NCBI GenBank assembly: GCA_002162795.1
Contig: MAAY01000008.1
Coordinates: forward strand, 1 to 37,072
Length of the DNA: 37,072 nucleotides
Origin: Rhodobacterales bacterium 56_14_T64
Lineage (GTDB): Bacteria > Pseudomonadota > Alphaproteobacteria > Rhodobacterales > Rhodobacteraceae
Direction: 5' to 3'
This document shows, piece by piece, positions 24,445 to 33,601 of the stretch. Each line of letters begins with the position of its first letter. Position 1 is the first letter of the stretch. The position numbers and the translations under genes are program-made. The notes under the pieces are model-generated. The model saw only the letters and a program-made list of their open reading frames with translations, did not search any database and was not told the DNA's origin.

Positions 24445-24762
24445 TCAGCAAACGCCAAGAGCTGCCTGAGTGTCTTTGCCCCAACCCAAATACAGCGCAC
24501 CATTCCGCTCGATCAACGGGCGTTTCATCAGTGCCGGATGTGACTGCAACAGCTCGAACGGTGGCTTTGCGCGCTCCTCCTCGGCCAATCCACGCCAGGT
24601 TGTTGATCGTATATTCACCAAACTGTCGCCAAATTGCCCCAGTGCCCGATACAACAGATCATCCGGAACACCCTCGCCCCGGACATCGACAAACACCATT
24701 CCAGGCAATTGTTTCAATGCCTTACGACATGTATCGCAATTTTTTAGGCCAAATAATCTCAA
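24445..24762 (-). CDS. ArsC/Spx-like thioredoxin-fold protein
   Basis: This 105-aa protein has the ArsC-family start LFGLKNCDTCRKALK with Cys9 and Cys12 in a CxxC and ends with RPLIERNGALYLGWGKD, the RPL(I/V) block of the ArsC/Spx/YffB group. It may be a glutathione-dependent reductase or a non-arsenate relative. The start is TTG with GGAGAG 7 bases upstream; no in-frame ATG lies upstream. The ArsC resistance partners (arsB, arsR) are absent, so arsenate reduction is doubtful. The next gene upstream is a divergent cold-shock gene. Confidence 0.75.
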   Translation of the reverse strand: MRLFGLKNCDTCRKALKQLPGMVFVDVRGEGVPDDLLYRALGQFGDSLVNIRSTTWRGLAEEERAKPPFELLQSHPALMKRPLIERNGALYLGWGKDTQAALGVC

Positions 24763-24933
24763 TTCATCTCTCCATTACAAACCGCTGGCTCCACAATTTA
24801 TGGTAGAACCAATTTGTTTTGCTTGATTTTTTTTATAGCCATGTAAAATTGTCTATGGCTCTCCAGCTTCCCGGGCTCTGCTTTGTTTGCCGATGCAAGC
24901 GAAACATTGATCGGGCGACTGATGTGCCGGAAC

Positions 24934-24955
24934 CACTTTGAAATTACTCAAAGTG
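24934..24955 (+). promoter_or_regulatory. 8-bp inverted repeat in the leader of cold-shock gene 2
   Basis: CACTTTGA (24934-24941) pairs exactly with TCAAAGTG (24948-24955) around AATTAC, ending 28 bases before the start codon. As RNA it would form a stable stem close to the ribosome site, a common theme in cold-shock mRNA leaders. It could also be an operator. Confidence 0.5.
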
Positions 24956-24983
24956 AAGTGCAAGGTAGAAGGAGACACGGGGC

Positions 24984-25190
24984 ATGCCAAGCGGTACCGT
25001 GAAGTGGTTTAATACAACTAAAGGCTTCGGGTTCATTGAGCCCGATGAAGGGGGCAAAGACGTGTTTGTACACATCTCTGCGGTAGAGCGATCCGGGATG
25101 ACCGGTCTCGCTGACAATCAGAAGATCGGCTACGAACTTCTGGAAGGGCGTGATGGCCGTCAAATGGCTGGCGAGCTAACATCCCTGTAA
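24984..25190 (+). CDS. Cold-shock domain protein (CspA family), copy 2
   Basis: This 68-aa cold-shock domain has RNP1 (KGFGFIEPD) at about residues 13-21 and RNP2 (DVFVHISAV) at about 27-35. It aligns end to end with copy 1 (14424-14630), differing mostly in the loop after RNP1 (DEGGKD) and the C-terminal strand. AAGGAG lies 10 bases before the ATG. The leader contains a perfect inverted repeat, suggesting mRNA-structure control; an intrinsic terminator follows. Confidence 0.95.
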   Translation: MPSGTVKWFNTTKGFGFIEPDEGGKDVFVHISAVERSGMTGLADNQKIGYELLEGRDGRQMAGELTSL

Positions 25191-25199
25191 GTTGAAATT

Positions 25200-25230
25200 T
25201 ACTGCGCCCAGATTTTATCCGGGCGCAGTA
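25200..25230. terminator. Terminator after cold-shock gene 2
   Basis: TACTGCGCCC (25200-25209) and GGGCGCAGTA (25221-25230) form a 10-bp stem around an 11-base loop. T-runs are weak on both strands. It lies between convergent genes (csp and folA). Confidence 0.65.
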
Positions 25231-25280
25231 CAATCCCAATTGTCTTTTGTGGGAATACGGCGCGGGCTTGATGCCCGGCG

Positions 25281-25763
25281 TTATTTTCTGCGGCGTATGT
25301 ACTCAACCATCACGCAAGTCGGATCGTCAGATCGCAACGGTGTCTCGCCAGTGACGTCCCAATCCTGGGCGTCAAATTCCGGAAAAAACGTATCAGCGTC
25401 TTTGATCGTCAAATCAACTTCGGTGATCAACATCCGATCTGCGAAATCCAGCATATCCCGATAGATGCCAAATCCACCAATCCCATAGATCCGCTGATAG
25501 CCCTGCGCCCGCGCCTCCGCCACGGCAGCCTCCAGCGACGGGCACACCAGATCTGCCGCCTCCGGATTCGAGGACACTACGAGGTTCAGGCGATTTTTCA
25601 ACGGCTTGAACGGCAGGCTGTCCCAGGTATTGCGGCCCATGATAATGGCCCCACCCAGAGTTTCCCGCTGAAACGCTTTTAGATCCTCGGGCGCATGCCA
25701 GGGAATGGTATTGCCTTTGCCAATGGCCCCGTTGCGCGCCCGTGCGACAATCAGTGTAATCAT
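25281..25763 (-). CDS. folA: Dihydrofolate reductase
   Basis: This 160-aa enzyme reduces dihydrofolate with NADPH. It has the [22 protein letters not shown] start with Asp27 as the folate-binding acid, [11 protein letters not shown] near residue 40, and [12 protein letters not shown] with the NADPH-binding glycines near residue 95. Its ATG overlaps the thyA stop as ATGA, so thyA and folA form a coupled pair that makes and recycles folate during dTMP synthesis. Length is normal. Confidence 0.95.
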   Translation of the reverse strand: MITLIVARARNGAIGKGNTIPWHAPEDLKAFQRETLGGAIIMGRNTWDSLPFKPLKNRLNLVVSSNPEAADLVCPSLEAAVAEARAQGYQRIYGIGGFGIYRDMLDFADRMLITEVDLTIKDADTFFPEFDAQDWDVTGETPLRSDDPTCVMVEYIRRRK

Positions 25764-26593
25764 ACAGCCACCGGCGCACGGATCGCCGGATCAGGGTCGT
25801 AATTCAACACTTCGAAATCCTCGTACTTGAAATCAAAGATCGAAGTAACTTGCCGCTTGATCCTGATCTGCGGCAATGCATGTGGTGTCCGTGATAGCTG
25901 TAGCTGCACCTGATCCAAATGGTTGCTGTATATATGCGCATCGCCCAGCGTGTGCACAAAATCCCCAGCCTCGTGCCCGGTCACATGCGCCAGCATCTGC
26001 AGCAGCAACGCATAAGAGGCAATGTTGAAGGGCACTCCAAGGAACATGTCAGCCGAACGTTGATACAGCTGAAGATGCATTTTGCCGTTCAGCACCCGCA
26101 CCTGCCACAGGGTATGACAGGGCGGCAGCGCCATGTCCGGCACATCCGCCGGGTTCCAGGCTGAAACGATCAGACGACGGCTGTCAGGGCTTTTCTTGAT
26201 GTTTTCGACCAGATCCGCAATCTGATCAACACTACCGGCCCGGTACAGTGGTTCGTCACCGGTGGTGCCCTCAACCAGTTCTAACTTGGGAAACTGTCGC
26301 CACTGATGGCCATAAACCGGCCCCAGATCGCCGTTCTCGTCTGCCCATTCGTCCCAGATCTTCACCCCGTTGTCCTTGAGGTAGCCAATATTGGTATCGC
26401 CCGACAGGAACCACAGCAGCTCGTGGATGATGGACTTCAAATGCACTTTCTTGGTGGTCACCAATGGAAACCCATCTGCCAGAGAATACCGCGTCTGCAT
26501 GCCAAAACATGACAGAGTCCCCGTTCCTGTCCGGTCCGCCGATGGCTCGCCATTTTCAAAAATCTGCCGTAACGCGTCGTGGTATTGCTGCAC
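25760..26593 (-). CDS. thyA: Thymidylate synthase
   Basis: This 277-aa enzyme methylates dUMP to dTMP with methylene-tetrahydrofolate. Conserved blocks are [43 protein letters not shown], catalytic Cys159 in [27 protein letters not shown], and the C-terminal KAPVAV-like RAPVAV. The start is the GTG at 26593, with GGAGGG 7 bases upstream, which gives [10 protein letters not shown] as in other ThyA proteins; the frame runs 67 codons further but that part has no homology and no stop-free selection. It carries a short insertion ([13 protein letters not shown]) compared with the E. coli enzyme. Confidence 0.95.
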   Translation of the reverse strand: MQQYHDALRQIFENGEPSADRTGTGTLSCFGMQTRYSLADGFPLVTTKKVHLKSIIHELLWFLSGDTNIGYLKDNGVKIWDEWADENGDLGPVYGHQWRQFPKLELVEGTTGDEPLYRAGSVDQIADLVENIKKSPDSRRLIVSAWNPADVPDMALPPCHTLWQVRVLNGKMHLQLYQRSADMFLGVPFNIASYALLLQMLAHVTGHEAGDFVHTLGDAHIYSNHLDQVQLQLSRTPHALPQIRIKRQVTSIFDFKYEDFEVLNYDPDPAIRAPVAV

Positions 26594-26783
26594 AGCGTCG
26601 CCCTCCAAAGTGCTAACTTCCCTGCCTCGGTCATAGCCTCTGTGAACGCCAAGGCCAAGAACCAAGGTGTCGAGTGGCAGCCAACAACCGGAGCGCGAAA
26701 ATTCTCGTATTCCATGATCCTTTCCACTGGTGCCCAGCGTCCTGAACGGTAAGCTGCGCCGCGAACCAACATTGGAGTCCGTT

Positions 26784-27212
26784 ATGTCGCTCACCTATCT
26801 GCACACGATGATTCGCGTCAAAGATCTGGAAAAAACCATCGCATTTTTTGAGCTGCTCGGGCTCAAAGAAACCCGTCGTATCGACAGCGAAGGTGGCCGG
26901 TTTTCACTGATCTTCCTGGCGCCTCCCGGCCAAGAGGACTGTCCGGTGGAACTGACTTACAACTGGGATGGAGACGACGAACTGCCGAGCGACAGCCGTC
27001 ACTTCGGTCATCTGGCCTATGGGGTCGACGATATTTACGCCACCTGCGCCCATCTTCAGGCCAACGGCATCACCATCAACCGCCCACCGCGGGATGGTCA
27101 CATGGCTTTTGTGCGCTCACCTGACAATATCTCGATCGAGCTGCTGCAAAATGGTGAGTCGCTTGCCCCGGCGGAACCTTGGGCCAGCATGGAAAACAGC
27201 GGCCACTGGTAA
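26784..27212 (+). CDS. gloA: Lactoylglutathione lyase (glyoxalase I)
   Basis: This 142-aa enzyme converts methylglyoxal-glutathione hemithioacetal to lactoylglutathione. Metal ligands are in the expected places: His7 ([10 protein letters not shown]), Glu in CPVELTYNW, His in [10 protein letters not shown] and Glu in ISIELLQNG. The ATG at 26784 has GGAG upstream; a longer frame from 26730 has no homology in its first 18 codons. It is divergent from thyA. A long perfect stem-loop follows the stop. Confidence 0.93.
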   Translation: MSLTYLHTMIRVKDLEKTIAFFELLGLKETRRIDSEGGRFSLIFLAPPGQEDCPVELTYNWDGDDELPSDSRHFGHLAYGVDDIYATCAHLQANGITINRPPRDGHMAFVRSPDNISIELLQNGESLAPAEPWASMENSGHW

Positions 27213-27231
27213 TATCAAGAATCCAAAACGA

Positions 27232-27270
27232 CGTGGTGCTTCTCTTCACGTTCGGAAGAGAAGCACCACG
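27232..27270. terminator. 16-bp perfect stem-loop after gloA
   Basis: A 16-base arm (27232-27247) pairs without mismatch with 27255-27270 around a 7-base loop. Only GTCTAAATTC follows on the + strand, and TCGTTTTGG on the minus strand, so it may terminate both gloA and the MarR gene. The length is unusual for a simple terminator. Confidence 0.65.
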
Positions 27271-27456
27271 GTCTAAATTCTGAAATATCTATTTTTGGCC
27301 ACGGTTCGGTCGCTTCTGCAACCGTATCCCCACGCGCGTCCGTCTTAAACTAAAGAGGCGTACCTGCGGTCTATGGCCCGGGTTGGGGTTGATATCTGCC
27401 CACTTTGCCCGCTCGTCTTTCTGCCCTTTGGGAACCACTGCCCCCAACGGATTGTT

Positions 27457-27954
27457 TTAGTAGATGTAACGGATTTGATCGGTCCAATACCGCTCAACAC
27501 GCTTCAGCGAATTAGAGATATCTGCGATACCTTCAATATCGATGACACCCTTACCTTCCAAGCCTTCAGCATGACGCGAAAACAGCGACGCAACAATGTC
27601 ACGCACTTCGCGGCCGCGTTGTGTCAGGCGGACCCGCACCGAACGACGGTCAATTTCACAACGCTGATGGTGCATATAGCCCATCTCAACCAGCTTCTTC
27701 AGATTGTAGCTGACGTTGCTGCCTTGATAGTAGCCGCGGCTTTTCAATTCGCCCGCAGTCACTTCATTGTCGCCGATGTTGAACAGCAAGAGCGCCTGCA
27801 CCGCGTTGATCTCCAACACGCCGACACGCTCAAATTCATCTTTGATTACATCCAACAGCAACCGGTGCAGGCGTTCAACCAGCGCCAGTGCTTCTAGATA
27901 GCCAGACATGAAACCCTTTTGGTCCTGCTGGCCGATTGGCATTTCCATACTCAT
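27457..27954 (-). CDS. MarR-family regulator, LdtR-like
   Basis: This 165-aa protein is a MarR-type winged helix. ALALVERLHRLLLDVIKDEFERVG is the dimer helix, followed by INAVQALLLFNIGDNEVTAGELKSRGYYQGSNVSYNLKKLVEMGYM, the winged-helix core, and CEIDRRSVRVRLT, the wing. It is highly conserved among alphaproteobacteria and resembles LdtR, which controls L,D-transpeptidase and stress genes. The start at 27954 (MSMEMP) has GGAGAAG upstream. A palindrome in its leader is likely its own operator. No L,D-transpeptidase gene lies in the window. Confidence 0.85.
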   Translation of the reverse strand: MSMEMPIGQQDQKGFMSGYLEALALVERLHRLLLDVIKDEFERVGVLEINAVQALLLFNIGDNEVTAGELKSRGYYQGSNVSYNLKKLVEMGYMHHQRCEIDRRSVRVRLTQRGREVRDIVASLFSRHAEGLEGKGVIDIEGIADISNSLKRVERYWTDQIRYIY

Positions 27955-28008
27955 TCGCTTCTCCGACTCGAACTTCTGAGGCAGAGTGTGACGAATAAAC
28001 ACAAAGAA

Positions 28009-28021
28009 TCAGTTAAACTGA
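28009..28021 (-). promoter_or_regulatory. Palindrome TCAGTT-A-AACTGA upstream of the MarR gene
   Basis: A perfect 6+1+6 palindrome about 55-67 bases before the MarR start and just after the sdhE stop. The position suits autoregulation by the MarR protein. Confidence 0.5.
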
Positions 28022-28028
28022 ATTTTCG

Positions 28029-28286
28029 TTATTTTTGAAAAGTTTGCGATATGTCTTTGATCAGTATTTTCAAGACTTCCGGCGCTGCAACCTGACCGGT
28101 CACCCACTGATACAGATCTTGGTCGTTCTCATCCAGCATCTGATCATAGAGATCCAGCTGACCCGAATCCATCTGCGCCAGATTGGCCTTTGAATAGGCG
28201 CTCAGGATGATATCCATCTCCTTGATGCCCCGGCGCATGGATCGCATATACATCCGCTTCAGCCGATGCTCATAGCTCTCGCTCAT
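28029..28286 (-). CDS. sdhE: Succinate dehydrogenase flavinylation factor SdhE (DUF339)
   Basis: This 85-aa protein assists covalent FAD attachment to the SdhA subunit. It has the key RGIKEMD motif at residues 19-25, the RGxxE surface of the family, and ends with NDQDLYQWVTGQ, which is typical of SdhE. It is cytoplasmic and helical. Its ATG overlaps the stop of the XRE regulator gene (ATGA), so the two are coupled. The sdh genes are not in the window. Confidence 0.92.
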   Translation of the reverse strand: MSESYEHRLKRMYMRSMRRGIKEMDIILSAYSKANLAQMDSGQLDLYDQMLDENDQDLYQWVTGQVAAPEVLKILIKDISQTFQK

Positions 28287-28684
28287 GCTTCGCTCCCGCG
28301 TTGCAACAGCAGCCGCAATTTCTTTTCCAGCCGCGCAGTGCGGTCGGCATTGTTGCGCATCTCAGTGCGGATCTCGCGCAGCTCGGACAGAATGTCCGAG
28401 AAATCTCCGGTCACCACAACCTCATCGGCGGGTTGGCTCATACCGTCGCCTTCACCAGTAAGCAGCCAGGTGATCGACACGTTCAACACCCCAGCCATCA
28501 TCGACAGCTTATTGGCACGCGGCTCGGACAGGTCCTGCTCCCAGCCCAACAACGTGGCCTTCTTGATCCCCAACCGACGCGACAGTTGCGCCTGAGTCAT
28601 CGCAGCCACTTCGCGTGCGCCCGCGACCCGGTCGCCAAATGTCGCTGCATCCGGTCCGTACCAATCATAGTCCAAATCACTCAT
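28283..28684 (-). CDS. XRE-type helix-turn-helix regulator
   Basis: This 133-aa protein has a Cro/C1-type helix-turn-helix at about residues 16-72 (RVAGAREVAAMTQAQLSRRLGIKKATLLGWEQ, then SEPRANKLSMMAGVLNVSITWLLTGEG) and a C-terminal coiled coil, LSELREIRTEMRNNADRTARLEKKLRLLLQ, probably for dimers. The start at 28684 has GGAGAG upstream; the frame extends to 28762 but without support. It is coupled to sdhE by an ATGA overlap and divergent from the aminotransferase gene, so it may regulate one or both. Confidence 0.88.
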   Translation of the reverse strand: MSDLDYDWYGPDAATFGDRVAGAREVAAMTQAQLSRRLGIKKATLLGWEQDLSEPRANKLSMMAGVLNVSITWLLTGEGDGMSQPADEVVVTGDFSDILSELREIRTEMRNNADRTARLEKKLRLLLQRGSEA

Positions 28685-28746
28685 GTCTGCTCTCCAATGC
28701 TGGGGCGACCGTAAATGCTTGATCGGCCTTTGGTCGCACCCTATGA

Positions 28747-29982
<1,236 letters not shown>

Positions 29983-29984
29983 AC

Positions 29985-30365
29985 ATGACAGCACAGGGAA
30001 AGATCACGGCCAACCTGCCCAGCCGCGACTTTGACACAACCGAGACCTTTTACCACAGTCTTGGTTTTGCCACGGCCTATCGCGGCGACAACTGGATGAT
30101 CCTGTCGCGCGACAGCATGATGGTCGAATTCTTTCCCCATCCGCAACTGGATGCCAAGTCCAGCTGGTTTTCTGCCAGCATGCGACTGCCTGATATTGAC
30201 GTAATTCACGGTGAATGGTCAGGCTTAAACCTGCCCAGTGACGAAGGTGAAACCCCGCGCATGACAGCGCCGTTTGAACTGGGAGGCGACGTGCCACGCA
30301 TGTTTGCGTTGATTGACCCAGACGGCAGCCTGTGGCGCGTGATGGAAGGGCAAGACACCGCATGA
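29985..30365 (+). CDS. VOC protein of the bleomycin-resistance type
   Basis: This 126-aa protein has ITANLPSRDFDTTETFYHSLGF, the first module of the bleomycin-resistance/glyoxalase fold, then WMILSRDSMMVEFFPHP and FALIDPDGSLWRVMEG at the C-terminus. The pattern fits bleomycin-resistance-like proteins (a binding protein rather than an enzyme), but no resistance role can be proved. It lies 2 bases after the aminotransferase stop and overlaps the next start, so it is co-transcribed. Confidence 0.8.
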   Translation: MTAQGKITANLPSRDFDTTETFYHSLGFATAYRGDNWMILSRDSMMVEFFPHPQLDAKSSWFSASMRLPDIDVIHGEWSGLNLPSDEGETPRMTAPFELGGDVPRMFALIDPDGSLWRVMEGQDTA

Positions 30366-30772
30366 GCACTGAACTACCGGACTACTATTTCCGCGTGCGC
30401 GACAATGGCGCCTTTGTTTACCGGATCGACACCGAGAACCGCCAGCGCCGCATTGAAATGGACCAGATCGCCGTGGTGAACATCCGCAACGGCGAGATCA
30501 AACCACATGGCGGTCGCAAACTCTCGGATCAGGATTTGACCACGATCAAGACCTGGATGACCGAGCGTATGGCCCTGTTGGCGGCGCGTGACATCGACGA
30601 CATTCATCGCGCGGTGGACTATCTCAACACCACCGCCCACTGGGCTCAGTCCAAGGCCAGTAAAGAGCAGCTGGAAATGGTCACGGATGACCTGCTGTTG
30701 GCCATGCACGATCTGCGCACGGTGCTGGTGCGCAAAAAGGCGGATCGGCTGATGAAGGATCGCAAGGGCTAA
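30362..30772 (+). CDS. Conserved hypothetical protein
   Basis: This 136-aa cytoplasmic protein starts MSTELPDYYFRVRDNGAFVYRIDTENRQRRIEMDQIA, a beta-rich N-terminal part, and continues with helices rich in charged residues (LEMVTDDLLLAMHDLRTVLVRKKADRL). No family was recognised. Its start at 30362 overlaps the VOC stop as ATGA, and it is the last gene of the aminotransferase unit. A hairpin with a T6 run about 230 bases downstream may end that transcript. Confidence 0.75.
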   Translation: MSTELPDYYFRVRDNGAFVYRIDTENRQRRIEMDQIAVVNIRNGEIKPHGGRKLSDQDLTTIKTWMTERMALLAARDIDDIHRAVDYLNTTAHWAQSKASKEQLEMVTDDLLLAMHDLRTVLVRKKADRLMKDRKG

Positions 30773-30998
30773 ATCATCAGAAGGCCAGTGCATGCATTCA
30801 ACTTGGCCAACACATTTCAACCATGCTGTTTGCGACTGTCGCACTATCAAACTCCATTGCCCCATAGAAGTCAGATCCGATGGCGTCAAAAAAGAGAAAA
30901 TTAGACAATGACCTAACAGCACCCACCTTTACGGCGCGGAATAAATATGCATGATGGTCGTATATAGCACAATTTGGGCGTTCTATTTTCACAAAAAT

Positions 30999-31039
30999 GC
31001 GCGGCACCCAAGGGCACCGCGCGGGATAAAATATTTTTT
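30999..31039 (+). terminator. Possible terminator upstream of cassette copy B
   Basis: GCGCGG (30999-31004) pairs with CCGCGC (31017-31022), with a possible inner CCC/GGG, and a T6 run follows at 31034-31039. The T-run is 11 bases away, which is long for an intrinsic terminator. It lies 230 bp after the last gene of the aminotransferase unit. Confidence 0.4.
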
Positions 31040-31140
31040 CGGCTGCCACCACTCACACACTTACTACAGCAGCCGAGCTACAACAGAGATTATACAGTTT
31101 CAGACAAGTGTCAATATGAGACTTCATTAATCTCTGTTGT
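31039..31140 (+). ncRNA. Two consecutive stem-loops upstream of cassette copy B; candidate RNA element
   Basis: Stem 1: TCGGCTGC (31039-31046) with GCAGCCGA (31069-31076), loop 22. Stem 2: ACAACAGAGATTA (31080-31092) with TAATCTCTGTTGT (31128-31140), a perfect 13-bp repeat; inside it GTTTCA/TGAGAC and GAC/GTC extend the fold around AAGT. The second structure alone is 61 nt. It ends 56 bases before the winged-helix gene. It could be a small RNA, a structured leader, or a protein-binding inverted repeat. There is no open frame across it. Confidence 0.5.
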
Positions 31141-31196
31141 CTTAATTCATTCGTAAACAGTGGTCACCGGGCCATTGTTCTGTTAGGTTCAGATGT

Positions 31197-31487
31197 ATGT
31201 CAGAAATCTCTAAATTGACTGAGCTGCGGAAATTGATGCTGGCGATGGAGCATTCCATGGGTCTTCAAGACCTATCTTCGGTTGAGCGTGATATTTACTA
31301 TGCGGCTTCAGATCTTACAGATTTACCCGGCCCGGTTAAGACCACCAAATTGCTTGAACACAGTTTGGTGGCAGGCGTGTCGCGACCGACTTTTTTTCGT
31401 GCGTTAAAGTCACTGGTCTTCAAAGGCTATCTGGCTCAGTGCCAGGTCACCGGACGGGGTCAATACGTTGTGAATCCAACAAAATAG
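31197..31487 (+). CDS. Small winged-helix-like DNA-binding protein (cassette copy B)
   Basis: This 96-aa protein starts MSEISKLTELRKLMLAMEHSMG and has GLQDLSSVERDIYYAA and VSRPTFFRALKSLVFKGYL followed by the wing GRGQYVVNP. It is about two-thirds identical to copy A and identical in its recognition segment SRPTFFRALKSLV. The variable stretch is residues 38-56. The ATG at 31197 has AGG upstream. It is preceded by consecutive stem-loops and a TTAA-N7-GTAA near-match to a CtrA box (31142-31156). The membrane gene follows 27 bases later. An identical recognition helix implies both copies may bind the same DNA. Confidence 0.78.
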   Translation: MSEISKLTELRKLMLAMEHSMGLQDLSSVERDIYYAASDLTDLPGPVKTTKLLEHSLVAGVSRPTFFRALKSLVFKGYLAQCQVTGRGQYVVNPTK

Positions 31488-31514
31488 CGGTTATTCACGT
31501 CAAGGAACTTGGCA

Positions 31515-32066
31515 ATGCAGTTTCATATGTTAGCAAAAGAGACCGCTTTGGTCTCGCTCGCCTATGTCCTGGCATTTCTGGTGACCTATGACCTTCTGAC
31601 ACCGCTCCAGGACATTTTTTTCCCCGACTTCACCAGCCACGCCAGCCTGCTTTTCCTACCACATGGCATTCGGGTGCTGTCGGCATGGTTGCTGGGGTGG
31701 CGATCGGCAATCACATTGACCCCTGGCGTTTTCCTAGTCTTTTTTAACGTCGCTGGATCCGGCGTTTTTGCGCCCAGTCGGATAATTGCAATTCTGGTGG
31801 CCGTCATTGTTCCTGCCGCCACATTTCATATCTTTCGTCTGATCAAATGGGATCTTTCACCGCAACCGGACAAAAAACCATGTTGGCCGTGCATCATGAT
31901 GGCCGGTTTTGTGATTTCCGTAATAACGTCTTTGTTAACCAATTACGCCTTTGGCAGCGCCTCAGAAGATTATATCGCTTACCTTATCGGCGATGTTTTC
32001 GGGCTGTTTTTCATGATGCTAATATTGATGTTTGTTTTCCGATTTTTTCGGAGCCGCCAGCAGTAG
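31515..32066 (+). CDS. MASE1-like polytopic membrane protein (cassette copy B)
   Basis: This 183-aa protein has about six transmembrane helices and no soluble domain. LPHGIRVLSAWLLGW near residue 50 and GDVFGLFFMMLILMFVFRF at the C-terminus match copy A; the centre is much more divergent, unlike the winged-helix partner. The ATG at 31515 has AAGGA 8 bases upstream; a TTG two codons earlier is too close to that site. It is downstream of its winged-helix gene in the same order and spacing as copy A. Function is unknown; a membrane signal receiver is plausible. Confidence 0.75.
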   Translation: MQFHMLAKETALVSLAYVLAFLVTYDLLTPLQDIFFPDFTSHASLLFLPHGIRVLSAWLLGWRSAITLTPGVFLVFFNVAGSGVFAPSRIIAILVAVIVPAATFHIFRLIKWDLSPQPDKKPCWPCIMMAGFVISVITSLLTNYAFGSASEDYIAYLIGDVFGLFFMMLILMFVFRFFRSRQQ

Positions 32067-32107
32067 TATTTCCTGCTGATCTGAAGTGCCAACAAAACGC
32101 CATATCC

Positions 32108-33493
32108 CTACTTAGCGTCGGCCTCTCCGACCTTGGCAATTGCCGTCCTCCAGAACCGCAGCATCAGGAAAACAGATGCACAGCCCAGCCCCAGAACCAA
32201 ACCCAGCCATACGCCAATGCCGCCATACCCCATGACAAATCCCAGAACATATGACGCCGACATCCCCACGCCCCAGTAGCTAAAGACACCAATCAACATC
32301 GGCATGGTGGTATCCTGCACTCCGCGCAACAAGCCCAGCGCAATTGCCTGCACACCGTCCACCAGCTGAAATAGCGCGGCCATCGCCATCAACCCGACGC
32401 CAATCGCCAGAATCTCGGGCTTTTGCGGATCACTACCATCCATGAACAGTGACATCAGCGCTTCGGGCATCGTCAGGAACAACACCGTGGCAATCACCGA
32501 CATCACCAGCGACATCACCGTCACCACCTTGGCGCCGCGCGCCATATGCGCCCGGTCGCCGCGGCCATAGGCATTGCCCGAGCGGATCGTCGCCGCGTTG
32601 CTCAGCCCCAAATGCACCATGAAGGTCAGCCCCGCCAGCGACACCGCAATGCCATGTGCTGCCAGCGCCACGGTACCCAGCCAACCCATCATCACCGCCG
32701 ATGCGGCAAACAGACTGACCTCGCTTAGTGTCGTCAACCCAATCGGCACGCCCAGCCTGAACACCTTTCGCATCATCTCCCAATCGGGGCGCTGAAAGTT
32801 CTTCAATAGTTCATGCTCGGGCAGCGCTTTCAGGGCGTAGATGATGATTGCCACAAACGACACGGCCTGCGTGCTGAACGAAGCAATCGCCGCGCCGCGC
32901 ACGCCCAGTTCAGGCGCGCCCCAGTTGCCAAAAATCAGCACGTAGTTAACCAAAGCGTTCATCACAGCAGCGCCCAGCGTCACCCACAGCACAATCTGCG
33001 TCTTCTCCAGCGCCGCCAGATAAGATTTCAAAACCATCACCAACAACGCCGGAAAAATGCCCCATCCAGCCACCCGTAAATAGCTCGCTGCCTTCTCTGC
33101 AATCACCGGATCTTGTCCCAGCAGGTCCAGAACAGGCCGCGCATAGATCAGCGCAGGCATAGCCAACACACCATACCCCAGCGACAACCACAGCCCCATC
33201 CGAGTACAACGCCTGATCTGGCGTTCCTCGCCCGCACCTGCCGCAGCCGCCACCATTGGCATCACTGCAAAACCAAAGCCAGATCCAAACAGGAACAACA
33301 CAAAGAAATAAGTCGTGGCCAGTGTCACCGCTGCCAGCGCCTCGACCCCGTACCAGCCCAGCATCACCGTATCGGTCAGGCCAATGGCAAACTGCGCTAC
33401 ATGACCGCCAATCAGCGGTCCCCCAAGCAGGGCAATGGCACGGATGTGACCCTTGCGAGTCATTGGCGGGTTTGGGAGCGACTGAGTGTTCAT
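32108..33493 (-). CDS. MATE family multidrug/toxin exporter
   Basis: This 461-aa protein has twelve predicted transmembrane helices and the MATE family layout: an N-terminal half with LIGGHVAQFAIGLTDTVMLGW (helix 1-2) and a C-terminal half with FRLGVPIGLTTLSEVSLF. It exports cationic compounds in exchange for Na+ or H+ at the inner membrane. Length is normal. The ATG at 33493 is used (a TTG lies two codons earlier); no good ribosome site is seen. It is divergent from the DUF2461 gene and convergent with the copy B membrane gene. The substrate is unknown. Confidence 0.9.
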   Translation of the reverse strand: MNTQSLPNPPMTRKGHIRAIALLGGPLIGGHVAQFAIGLTDTVMLGWYGVEALAAVTLATTYFFVLFLFGSGFGFAVMPMVAAAAGAGEERQIRRCTRMGLWLSLGYGVLAMPALIYARPVLDLLGQDPVIAEKAASYLRVAGWGIFPALLVMVLKSYLAALEKTQIVLWVTLGAAVMNALVNYVLIFGNWGAPELGVRGAAIASFSTQAVSFVAIIIYALKALPEHELLKNFQRPDWEMMRKVFRLGVPIGLTTLSEVSLFAASAVMMGWLGTVALAAHGIAVSLAGLTFMVHLGLSNAATIRSGNAYGRGDRAHMARGAKVVTVMSLVMSVIATVLFLTMPEALMSLFMDGSDPQKPEILAIGVGLMAMAALFQLVDGVQAIALGLLRGVQDTTMPMLIGVFSYWGVGMSASYVLGFVMGYGGIGVWLGLVLGLGCASVFLMLRFWRTAIAKVGEADAK

Positions 33494-33601
33494 AGCCAAG
33501 GCTTAGGCACAGCCATTGGCCGGAGCAAGACAATCCGTTCCCCCTTGGGCTGCGCGGATCTTGTGTTAGGCTGCACCGATTCAAACCCGGAGCTTATTTT
33601 C

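Noticed and set aside
26458-26715. Minus-strand frame starting [15 protein letters not shown] with a ribosome-like site
   Set aside because: After about 35 residues it runs out of frame through the thyA coding region, and its ending has no protein character; a decayed short gene cannot be excluded.
26594-26794. 67-codon in-frame extension of thyA
   Set aside because: Thymidylate synthases begin at the QQYHDALR segment, and the GTG at 26593 has a strong GGAGGG site at the right distance.
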